A stretch of 24,213 nt of DNA, taken from Lachnospiraceae bacterium. GTDB taxonomy: Bacteria; Bacillota; Clostridia; Lachnospirales; Lachnospiraceae. A program made the translations under genes and the position numbers. Location: contig JAILJL010000094.1 of assembly GCA_024694785.1 (NCBI GenBank), positions 1 to 24,213 of the forward strand, read 5' to 3'. The first letter of the stretch is position 1. Each line of letters opens with the position of its first letter. A model generated the notes under the pieces. The model saw only the letters and a program-made list of their open reading frames with translations, did no database searches and was not told the DNA's origin. Positions 18,301 through 24,213 of the stretch are shown in pieces.

Positions 18301-19551
18301 ATTACCGGCATCGTCGCTATATACGTTTCTGACACGGGTATTACCTATATAATCCACAAGTTCGCTATTAACGACCTCATTATCGCGATTCAGTATTCTA
18401 AGTCCGTTATCAGTGGCGATATATAAGTTATTGTTACATAGGCATGTTGCATTTACGACTTCTTCCTCAAGATGCGCATTATATGAAATATCGACAAAGT
18501 GGTTGGTGACTATCTTCATGACACCCTGCGTCGATGAAGCGATCCATATATTGCCCTGATAATCCGAAGTTGTCATCTCTATTCCGCTGTCGATCGGCAG
18601 ATTACTTATGACATGAAATGTTCTGTTCCAGTCAAGATACCCGAGCATACTTGTAGAAGATACCCATATTCTCTCACAGTCATTGCTGATCCAATGAATA
18701 CCTTTAAGAGGAGCTACCGATATTTTCGTCATCGCATCTAATTTATCTCCGAACTTACCATAGTATATATCTTCGCTGCCGCACAGATACAAATACCCCG
18801 GTTTATTCTTATCGGCAAGAATACAGGTTATTCGCTCAAGTCCCAGCTCTTCGCTTTTGTAAAGACCGGAAATCCTTCCGCTTGTTATCTCAAAAATTAT
18901 TCCGCTCTTTGTCTGTCCGTATACCCTGCCTTCGCTATCGCTTTCAAGCTTAAGTACACGCTCATCGTTAATTCTCTCGTCATCTATAACGTGGACCTTA
19001 TTATCGGCATCTATGTAACATACTCCCGCCGTTGTTCCTATATATACGTTGCCATCATTATCTTCAGCAAAAACCCTGATGGAAGATGCCGGCAATCCGT
19101 CCTTATAAGTTATATGTGTATTAGCATGTCCGTCTATAATAACTACGCCGTTATCATTGGTTCCGACAAACATTCTGTTACGACTGTCTTCAAAGAGGCC
19201 TCTTCCGCTCGTAAGACCGTCTGAAGTATCAAGACGCTCAAATGTCGTGCCATCATATTTGATAATTCCGCTATATCCGCCAATCCATACGAATCCGTCG
19301 TCGGAGCCCCATATATAATTGGCATCCGAAGTAGGAAGCCCGTTACTTGCATCGTACACCGTTGCCGTATATCCCGCTCCTTCAATCCGTCCGCTCGCTG
19401 CGTATCCGCCGCCGATCGGCATAAAGAACTCTTCCTTTAATGCCTCAGTTTCACCCAAATCATTAGCGTAAGCAATACTTCCAAAAATCCCGAAAAGAAT
19501 AGAAAGCACAATTGAAAAACTTGCTACTCGCTGTATATTTCGCTTTTTCAC
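15313..19551 (-). CDS. Two-component beta-propeller hybrid histidine kinase with receiver and HPt
   Basis: A 1412-residue sensor kinase. A signal peptide (1-29, ending AYA) leads into an exported region of repeated propeller blades (about 60-650; [35 protein letters not shown]). A Y_Y_Y-type beta domain (about 685-762) and a single membrane helix (about 773-795) follow. The cytosolic part has HisKA with His828 ([14 protein letters not shown]), ATPase boxes Asn948/Asn952, DTGIG (984-988) and GTGLGL (1014-1019), a receiver (1083-1198) with Asp1133 and Lys1182, and an HPt with His1280 in [13 protein letters not shown] helical tail resembles the separate HPt protein. The propeller architecture is best known from polysaccharide-sensing hybrid systems of Bacteroidetes, but those end in AraC domains, absent here. 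The start is a GTG at 19551 with GGAGG 7 bases upstream. It lies 15 bases after the ECF-like HD-GYP gene, in one operon. Confidence 0.92.
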   Translation of the reverse strand: MKKRNIQRVASFSIVLSILFGIFGSIAYANDLGETEALKEEFFMPIGGGYAASGRIEGAGYTATVYDASNGLPTSDANYIWGSDDGFVWIGGYSGIIKYDGTTFERLDTSDGLTSGRGLFEDSRNRMFVGTNDNGVVIIDGHANTHITYKDGLPASSIRVFAEDNDGNVYIGTTAGVCYIDADNKVHVIDDERINDERVLKLESDSEGRVYGQTKSGIIFEITSGRISGLYKSEELGLERITCILADKNKPGYLYLCGSEDIYYGKFGDKLDAMTKISVAPLKGIHWISNDCERIWVSSTSMLGYLDWNRTFHVISNLPIDSGIEMTTSDYQGNIWIASSTQGVMKIVTNHFVDISYNAHLEEEVVNATCLCNNNLYIATDNGLRILNRDNEVVNSELVDYIGNTRVRNVYSDDAGNVWICTYTNDLGLVCCSKEGEITSYTTENGLLNNEIRCAIQASDGAMLVGTNGGLAIIRNGKVVETVGASENIKNTVFLTVAEGENGERYIGTDGDGIYVVDGDNFKRYGRDDGLTSDVIMRIKKDEERGVYWLITSNSIEYLKDGIIKEVKSFPYNNNYDLYFGENDELWIISSYGIYMVNADSMINDEVTDYRLYTLANGLTSTPTANSYSALSKDGDLYISGRSGVCKVNINNFSEERLIVKATLNSIYSGDEKIIPNEQGEYVIPASGGRIRITASVMDYTLSNPIVMVYMEGHEDEGITVRRNNLQPIEYTGLGYGNYTLHIKVMDGSGSYIVLDEKFHIVKRPRIGELRSMRVLLFVLIALIAGIIVWRIMQMTIIRRQYDEIKQAKDEAERANTAKSRFLANMSHEIRTPINTIMGMNEMVLREDSTGVPKPYFMSMVNYALDVRNASESLLGLINDLLDMSKIESGKMHLVEQEYDVQDMLRAIVSMIRVRSAEKDLVFDVDVDEVLPRRLYGDAGKIKQIVLNLLTNAVKYTEKGGFILSVVLEKREDNNCVLRFSVKDTGIGVREEDMDRLFTAYERLDEERNSGIQGTGLGLDISRRFAELMGGTLSCKSVYGKGSEFIFTITQQIVEQTPMGIFTEHDENAAKGPYVPKFIAPDADVLVVDDTPMNLVVIKGLLKATKIFVTTATNGQECLEKIKETRFNVVLLDHMMPGMDGIETCAKIREIDPDLPVYALTANTAAGEKFYKSKGFNGYLSKPIDSEALEKVIMKHLPEEMMEKPTEDDAVQDLTEIPEKYSWIYKTGGITVEDGIKNSGGISSYLLSLKNFKDTIDETAGIIKNAYDAGDIALYTIKVHALKSSARIIGANELSHLAEQLENAGNADDRAFIDANTERILNDYRAYKDKLAGIEDEESDEGKEPIGEDDLRSAYEALREYCEAMDYDSTEEVLNELKDYKLPPEDAVRIKELNRLLKKLDWDKMEEIIGKA

Positions 19552-19566
19552 TGCTTTTCCTCCTTA

Positions 19567-21702
19567 TCAAGCTTCTTCGTTATATTTCTTAAGTATTACT
19601 CGTACTTCGTCTAAAGAATCCATAAGCGCTTCAACGCACTTGGCATCAAACTGAGTTCCTTTTCCCTCTTCTATGATACTAAGGGCCTTCTCAAGAGAAA
19701 ACGCCGGCTTATATACTCGTGGCGAGGTAAGGGCATCAAATACATCCGCAACCGCCATGATTCTCGCCGAAAGCGGAATCACCTCTCCGTGAAGTCCTTC
19801 AGGATAACCCTTTCCATCCCAGCGTTCATGATGATAAGCCGCCATATTTCTCGCTTCCTTGAGATAATTCTCTCCTTCTATCTTACCTATCGCCTGCTCG
19901 ATAATCTTGCGTCCTGCAGTCGTATGGGACTTCATTATCTCATATTCCTCATCTGTAAGCTTTCCGGGCTTATTCAATATCTTATCCGATATATTAATCT
20001 TACCGACATCATGAAGCGGTGCGGATCTTACTACGTCAGAGGCAAACTTCGGAGTCAGCTTCTCTGCATAGTATCCTTTTCTCCTTAGTCCCTCGACTAT
20101 TATCTTGACATAGGCAGCCGTTTTCTGAATATGTGCTCCCGTATCGGAATCGCGATTCTCTACCATGTCTGCCATGGTGATAATAAGTCCGTCCTGCATT
20201 TTCGCAGTCGAATCCGACAAACGCTTAATGCTTCGCATCTGCTCAGCCTGGCTTAGAATCATGCGACATATCGAATCGTAGAGCTTTTCTACCTCATCGC
20301 CCGTCTGTATCTCGAGCGCCCGTATTCGCTTAATATCCTCTTCTATCTGATCTCTTGTCTCCATCTCATAAGAGAATCCATCTACACATTCCGCAATACT
20401 GCTTATCGGGAATATCGTGTACGAGTCGGTCGTGCGTAAGCCATAGGCGATAATAAGTATGAAGAAGCCCGCCATTATAAGGATCGACTTAATAATGTAA
20501 TTCTTCATATAGTCAGGCATATAAGTAAGCGATACGTCCGCACCGACGTAACATACCGTATTTCCGGCAGAATTCCTTATAGGATAATAAATCGTGCGAA
20601 CCCATCCGCTTATATCATCGGACTCAATAGGTTCAATCTCATTACCTGTCAGAAGTTCATCTATATAAGGATAGAATGCCTCCTCAAATTCTATCCGCTC
20701 ACCCGGGGCATACCCCTCCATATCCTCTGTCTCTACATCGAAAATCGCATAGCAGGCATCCTTTTTTACCTTGATAATGTATAGATACTTAACATCCGCG
20801 GAACTTGCCTTAATCTTCGTTAATAACTCCAAAGTCTCCTTATATCCGTCAACATCGTATCCGAATTCAAGAAACTTATCCATCTTGTCCGCATCAATCA
20901 TCTGTGCTACGAATTTGGCAGTATTAAGGGCGTTCTCGGTTTTCTCATATTTCTCATTCTCGTAGTAAAGACGCGTTCCGATCCATCCCATTACAAGCAC
21001 CAGCACTATTGATACAATCATAAGCATTAATGTCATTCGGTTACGCAAAGAAAGCTTAAGCTTCTTGCTCCACTTTCTTATGGATTTAAGCTCAGCCTCA
21101 CTAAGCGGGCGTTGTTTCCACAACCCGTTTCGTATTCTTTTCACTGTCTTTGCAGGAATCATTATTAAGAAAAGGCAGACCACAAGGGTCGTCATGCCTT
21201 TGTCCAGAATATTCAACAATACATTTATCATTAAAAAGGCCCAGAATGCGGACATTCCCGTAACATCCTGCCATGCATCCGCTATTCTTGCTATGGACTC
21301 CTTCTGCGTTCCGTTAAGCAAGAACCAATGAATCACAGCAGTTACGGAACCGGCGAAAACGCCGATTGCCGCTACAAAGCATGCTGTCCTTTTAATGTTC
21401 TTAAATGAATATCTATATGCAAACCAGGTGGCAAAAATTGCCGTAACTGCATTAACAAATCCGAAATAAATCACATTGGCATCAAAAAGCGTGCACAATA
21501 CATTAGTCAGCATTCCGACCAGTACGCCCGGGAGCACGCCACCTACCGCTGCAACTCCTATTGTTCCTATAGTATCCAGGAACAGCGGCAATCTCAAGCT
21601 GTCCATCATATATGCCGGTAAGATATTAGCCAGCACTCCTATTGCAATCAGCAATATGCCTCTTACACTGCCGTTTTTAACCGACCATCTATACTTATTC
21701 AC
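19567..21702 (-). CDS. Membrane HD-GYP protein with ECF-S-like N-terminus and extracytoplasmic sensor
   Basis: A 711-residue protein. Residues 14-190 are a bundle of about six membrane helices (LPLFLDTIGTIGVAAVGG, then GVLPGVLVGMLTNVLC), resembling substrate-binding S components of ECF vitamin transporters. A further membrane helix (about 222-243), an extracytoplasmic Cache/PAS-like domain (about 245-398) and another membrane helix (about 402-421) follow. Then comes a linker and the HD-GYP domain (about 500-710). The active site looks complete: His524 (GAHIQKT), HDVGKINISD (His564/Asp565/Lys568), His593, His624/His625 in HHERWDGKGYPEGL, and Asp652/Asp655. It should hydrolyse cyclic di-GMP in response to an outside signal. 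I place the start at the GTG at 21702, with GGAGGG 7 bases upstream. The longer frame starting at 21762 has no comparable site and overlaps candidate promoters. It is the first gene of block A. Confidence 0.88.
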   Translation of the reverse strand: MNKYRWSVKNGSVRGILLIAIGVLANILPAYMMDSLRLPLFLDTIGTIGVAAVGGVLPGVLVGMLTNVLCTLFDANVIYFGFVNAVTAIFATWFAYRYSFKNIKRTACFVAAIGVFAGSVTAVIHWFLLNGTQKESIARIADAWQDVTGMSAFWAFLMINVLLNILDKGMTTLVVCLFLIMIPAKTVKRIRNGLWKQRPLSEAELKSIRKWSKKLKLSLRNRMTLMLMIVSIVLVLVMGWIGTRLYYENEKYEKTENALNTAKFVAQMIDADKMDKFLEFGYDVDGYKETLELLTKIKASSADVKYLYIIKVKKDACYAIFDVETEDMEGYAPGERIEFEEAFYPYIDELLTGNEIEPIESDDISGWVRTIYYPIRNSAGNTVCYVGADVSLTYMPDYMKNYIIKSILIMAGFFILIIAYGLRTTDSYTIFPISSIAECVDGFSYEMETRDQIEEDIKRIRALEIQTGDEVEKLYDSICRMILSQAEQMRSIKRLSDSTAKMQDGLIITMADMVENRDSDTGAHIQKTAAYVKIIVEGLRRKGYYAEKLTPKFASDVVRSAPLHDVGKINISDKILNKPGKLTDEEYEIMKSHTTAGRKIIEQAIGKIEGENYLKEARNMAAYHHERWDGKGYPEGLHGEVIPLSARIMAVADVFDALTSPRVYKPAFSLEKALSIIEEGKGTQFDAKCVEALMDSLDEVRVILKKYNEEA

Positions 21703-21724
21703 GACCTGTCCCTCCACACGCATG

Positions 21725-21783
21725 ATTATAGACATAAATGCCACAATAATCATAGTATACAAATTGAGTTATAAATTCGTGAA
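21725..21783 (-). promoter_or_regulatory. Candidate promoter region for block A
   Basis: Two possible promoters read on the minus strand. One is TTCACG (21778-21783), an 18-base spacer, and TATACT (21754-21759). The other is a perfect TATAAT at 21725-21730, but with only a poor -35 (ATGATT) at 17 bases. An inverted repeat, TGAGTT/AACTCA (21782-21787 with 21765-21770), overlaps the first promoter and could be an operator or a weak terminator of the amidase gene. Neither assignment is firm, but the start of the ECF-like HD-GYP operon must be close by. Confidence 0.5.
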
Positions 21784-21809
21784 CTCATAGCGATTTTTAT
21801 GTGGTTAAT

Positions 21810-22847
21810 TTATTTTTTTAATCCGAAGTATTCATCCAATCCGTTTGCCATACCCGTTACCATCTTGGCCTGATAATCGTCAGACGCCATCAGAAGATCT
21901 TCTTCGCGATTCGTCATATACCCCATCTCAATTATTGTAACCGGGACCTTACACCAATTAATTCCACTCATTGTGTCGGTCTTCCAGACGCGCTCTTTTC
22001 TGCATCCCGTTGCCGCCACAAAATTGTCGAGAACGGCTGATGACAGGGCATAGCTTTTATCATAGAGTTCGCCATTATATGGATTACTTGCCGTCTGGCA
22101 TATCGTCATTGCACCATGCACCGATGAATCATCGATTCCGTTGGCATGTATTCTTATAAAAGCATCTGCATTGGCGTTATTGGCTATTGCAGCGCGCTCC
22201 GAGTTGCTTATATTAACATCGTGGGCGGTTCTTACCATAATTACGGTATATCCGCGATTCTCGAGCTCTGTCTGCAGTTTAAGCGCCACCTGAAGTGTAA
22301 GTTCATATTCATTCAGTCCGCTTGCCTCTCCATGAGTTCCTGCCGATACCTTAGGCTTCGTCTCAGTTGCACCCGGGCCTATAGGCTCCCGTTCGTTATT
22401 GGCATGCCTCTGATGACCTGCGTCTATACATACAACGAACCCGTTCGTCTTCGGTTCATCTTTGGAAAGATAATCACTGCAAATATAATAATACTTCCCA
22501 TTCATGATAATTTTGGTCCAACCATTCTCATCACTTACCGCATCAATCTTATCCCCGCGATTAACAGATGTAACCTTCTCACTATCTGCAGAAGGCTTCA
22601 TTCTTACATTAACGCGTGTAAGCGCATACATAGCATAGGTATTAACCTGTCCATGCACGGTATTATCGTCACTGTTTTCCGCTTCGGTTTCCTTTGCTTC
22701 ATGGCTTTCGCCGGATTCTTCTTTAGAATCATCTTCATGCTTAACTATCTCGGTTATCGTCGTAAGCTTCTCGCCTGCTCCGGTTCCGAGTAATATAAGC
22801 GCTCCTATAAAACATATTACGATAATTGCAATGTATAGCTTTTTCAA
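21810..22847 (-). CDS. N-acetylmuramoyl-L-alanine amidase (amidase_3) with SH3b domain
   Basis: A 345-residue exported protein. A hydrophobic N-terminus (4-22) acts as signal or membrane anchor. An acidic low-complexity linker (about 37-64) follows, then a bacterial SH3 domain (about 70-128; [16 protein letters not shown]) that likely binds cell wall. The amidase_3 domain (about 136-342) shows the zinc ligands His145 (DAGHQ), Glu180 ([10 protein letters not shown]) and His234 (RIHANG), plus the catalytic Glu307 (IIEMGYMTN). Enzymes of this family cut the bond between N-acetylmuramic acid and L-alanine in peptidoglycan. The start is a TTG at 22847 with AAAGGAG about 7 bases upstream, giving MKKLYIA. 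It has its own extended -10 promoter and is not obviously part of the signalling operons. All key residues are present, so it is probably active. Confidence 0.93.
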   Translation of the reverse strand: MKKLYIAIIVICFIGALILLGTGAGEKLTTITEIVKHEDDSKEESGESHEAKETEAENSDDNTVHGQVNTYAMYALTRVNVRMKPSADSEKVTSVNRGDKIDAVSDENGWTKIIMNGKYYYICSDYLSKDEPKTNGFVVCIDAGHQRHANNEREPIGPGATETKPKVSAGTHGEASGLNEYELTLQVALKLQTELENRGYTVIMVRTAHDVNISNSERAAIANNANADAFIRIHANGIDDSSVHGAMTICQTASNPYNGELYDKSYALSSAVLDNFVAATGCRKERVWKTDTMSGINWCKVPVTIIEMGYMTNREEDLLMASDDYQAKMVTGMANGLDEYFGLKK

Positions 22848-22892
22848 AGTAAACTCCTTTAATCATTACGAATCAATTTCTCTTTTAAGAGT

Positions 22893-22901
22893 ATTATATC
22901 A
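22893..22901 (-). promoter_or_regulatory. Extended -10 promoter for the amidase gene
   Basis: On the minus strand, TGATATAAT (22901 down to 22893) is a perfect TGnTATAAT element. No good -35 lies 16-18 bases upstream, which is common for extended -10 promoters. Transcription would start near 22886, about 39 bases ahead of the TTG start. A short dyad, CTCTT-AA-AAGAG, follows the -10 and might be a binding site. Confidence 0.65.
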
Positions 22902-22938
22902 CAGTCATAAGAATTCACTTTATTATTTTACATGAATA

Positions 22939-22963
22939 GTGCACCTCTAAATAAGAGGTGCAC
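22939..22963 (-). terminator. Perfect hairpin after the serpin gene, probable terminator
   Basis: A perfect 10-bp stem, GTGCACCTCT/AGAGGTGCAC, with a 5-base loop lies 32 bases after the serpin stop and upstream of the amidase promoter. Its position fits a terminator, but no real T run follows on the minus strand (TATTCATGTAAAATAAT). The hairpin is flanked by the direct repeat CATGAAT (22931-22937 and 22964-22970). Confidence 0.55.
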
Positions 22964-22994
22964 CATGAATTTATTTCCCGATATTTTTCATAAC

Positions 22995-24213
22995 TTAATT
23001 GATATTTCTAACTACTCCCGCAAATAGAACCGAACCGTCGGCTCCCGTTATTACAAACATGAAAGGACGATCAAGAACGAACTCATAAATCTCTTCAGGC
23101 TCAGCACCCATTCCGTCTGCCAAAACTGCCGTATAAGCCGCACCGGTTACACCCTTCTCGTCAATTTCCACCATAGCTGCATGTGTTGTCTTACTTACGA
23201 ACATATCCTTTGCATCTTTCACTAATGGAGAAAAATCAGCAAGCTCCGGGTCGAATACATCCTTAATTCCGAGCGTTTTTATCGCATTGTTCAGATCCGT
23301 CTCTGCCGATACCTTGAATTTTGGAATCGACATATTAACCTTTAAAAAACTAAGATTCAGGTCATCAAAGTCATCGCTTATGGCTTTAAATACATCCTCG
23401 TCCGTCAAAAGTGAATTAACGTCAACACCTTCGTTCGGAAGGAAGAAATACATTGTTCCGCTGTAATCAAGTGTCAATCCAACAGATGCAAAGCTGTCCG
23501 TACGATAAAGACTCGTCGTATGCTCGTACTTATGCATCATATCTACAATTGTGTCGCCATTTACACCATGGAAAGTTTCTTTTTCCGTCTCTTTCTCGAT
23601 AAAAGCATTGTTCCATAATGCCTTATAGTATATCGTAGACATAAGCCCTATTACCGTCGACGGATTAAGCTTAATCTCCCCGATATACTCCTTCAATAAT
23701 CCGCCGGTATTATCATCGGTCCACTTCCTTAAGGCTTCATTCATCTCTTTAGATGAAGGATCACCGACAAAAGAAGATGCATAATAATCACTCGCCAATG
23801 TCTCAAGCGTGCTGTCCTTAAAATCAACTCCGCCCTTAAGCCACATTGAATTTGCGAGAACGCTCGTCAACACCGGTATATCCACATAATTTGCGTTCCA
23901 GATTATGCCGATATTCTTTCTTAACGTCTCTATATCCTTGACATTAAGCACTTTCAATATCTGTTCTCTTGTAGTTCCGTCTGTTATCTCCGCCAGCATA
24001 GATAACGCCATATAAGTATTAAGTGGCGAGCAAACCGTATTATCTTCCTCTGACATTAGCAATTGCTGCATCATCTTGGAATAATAATCGTTCATTCCGT
24101 CACTAAGTTCCATGGACGCAAGTCGCTTGGCATTATAGCTGTCCCACCAGTCAACATTTTTGCCGGACATAAACTCGTCCGGACTCATGCCCTGACCAAG
24201 CATAGTAGGATAT
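22995..24213 (-). CDS. Serpin family protein (5' end beyond the window)
   Basis: At least 402 residues are visible from the ATG at 24203, but the frame stays open to the window edge, so the true start and any signal peptide are probably outside. Serpin landmarks are clear: helix B-type VCSPLNTYMALSMLAE (about 57-72), NSMWLK (118-123), STIYYKALW (189-197), IPKFKVSAETDL (293-304), the hinge EKGVTGAAYTAV (349-360) and the C-terminal DRPFMFVITG (378-387). Serpins trap serine or cysteine proteases by inserting the cleaved reactive loop into a beta sheet. The hinge has small residues at P12-P10 (Gly-Ala-Ala), consistent with an inhibitor. Counting from Glu349 as P17 puts Met365 at P1, but the loop has extra residues before strand s1C, so P1 could lie anywhere in 363-371. 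It may be surface-bound or secreted, guarding against gut proteases. Confidence 0.92.
   Translation of the reverse strand, partial: YPTMLGQGMSPDEFMSGKNVDWWDSYNAKRLASMELSDGMNDYYSKMMQQLLMSEEDNTVCSPLNTYMALSMLAEITDGTTREQILKVLNVKDIETLRKNIGIIWNANYVDIPVLTSVLANSMWLKGGVDFKDSTLETLASDYYASSFVGDPSSKEMNEALRKWTDDNTGGLLKEYIGEIKLNPSTVIGLMSTIYYKALWNNAFIEKETEKETFHGVNGDTIVDMMHKYEHTTSLYRTDSFASVGLTLDYSGTMYFFLPNEGVDVNSLLTDEDVFKAISDDFDDLNLSFLKVNMSIPKFKVSAETDLNNAIKTLGIKDVFDPELADFSPLVKDAKDMFVSKTTHAAMVEIDEKGVTGAAYTAVLADGMGAEPEEIYEFVLDRPFMFVITGADGSVLFAGVVRNIN

Noticed and set aside
21703..21762. A 20-residue N-terminal extension of the ECF-like HD-GYP protein
   Set aside because: It covers candidate -10 elements and lacks a ribosome binding site. 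The GTG at 21702 has GGAGGG at the ideal distance.
22146..22793. A 215-residue plus-strand open frame antisense to the amidase gene
   Set aside because: The product is Cys- and Ile-rich with no recognisable motif. The opposite strand encodes a complete amidase with all catalytic residues.
1..24213. CRISPR arrays, insertion sequences, tRNA or rRNA genes and riboswitches
   Set aside because: I saw no regularly spaced repeats, transposase frames, tRNA-like cloverleaf or long structured leaders. Gaps between genes are all below 160 bases.

Overview
The window is about 24.2 kb and is read almost entirely on the minus strand. It looks like a chromosomal stretch from an anaerobic Firmicute, most probably Lachnospiraceae (Butyrivibrio-like). 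That placement rests on the protein families, the AGGAGG-type ribosome binding sites, the sigma-A-like promoters and the intermediate base composition. It is an inference, not a database match.

Layout from left to right. Positions 1-162 hold the 3' end of a plus-strand class II fructose-bisphosphate aldolase. A hairpin terminator separates it from the convergent minus-strand genes. Next comes a CofE-like (F420-0:glutamate ligase family) gene with its own strong promoter, then a DUF1643 gene. Positions 2159 to 21702 are a nearly uninterrupted signalling cluster of eight genes. Right of it are a secreted or membrane-anchored SH3b/amidase_3 cell-wall hydrolase and a 5'-truncated serpin running off the right edge.

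The signalling cluster contains four hybrid histidine kinases: one with a two-component beta-propeller sensor and C-terminal HPt, one with a 7TM plus PAS sensor, one with a pseudo-receiver, receiver and HPt, and one with receiver plus DegV. It also contains four HD-GYP proteins: REC-HD-GYP, HD-GYP-REC, a membrane protein with an ECF-S-like N-terminus, and a 7TM protein with a degenerate active site. A free-standing HPt protein completes it. I see three transcription blocks. Block A (21702 to 12943) holds ECF-like HD-GYP, propeller kinase and degenerate HD-GYP. Block B (12865 to 8567) has a near-consensus promoter at 12895-12923 and ends at a 22-bp stem terminator at 8499-8546; it holds HPt, HD-GYP-REC and 7TM kinase. 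Block C (8455 to 1515) holds REC-HD-GYP, HK-REC-HPt, HK-REC-DegV and probably DUF1643.

Taken together, several membrane kinases can feed a shared phosphorelay through HPt modules into two receiver-bearing HD-GYP proteins, predicted to hydrolyse cyclic di-GMP. There is no DNA-binding output domain and no GGDEF cyclase in the window. The most unusual elements are the kinase-receiver-DegV fusion, the HD-GYP protein lacking several catalytic residues but carrying a duplicated C-terminal module, and the HPt protein that is colinear with the tail of the propeller kinase.
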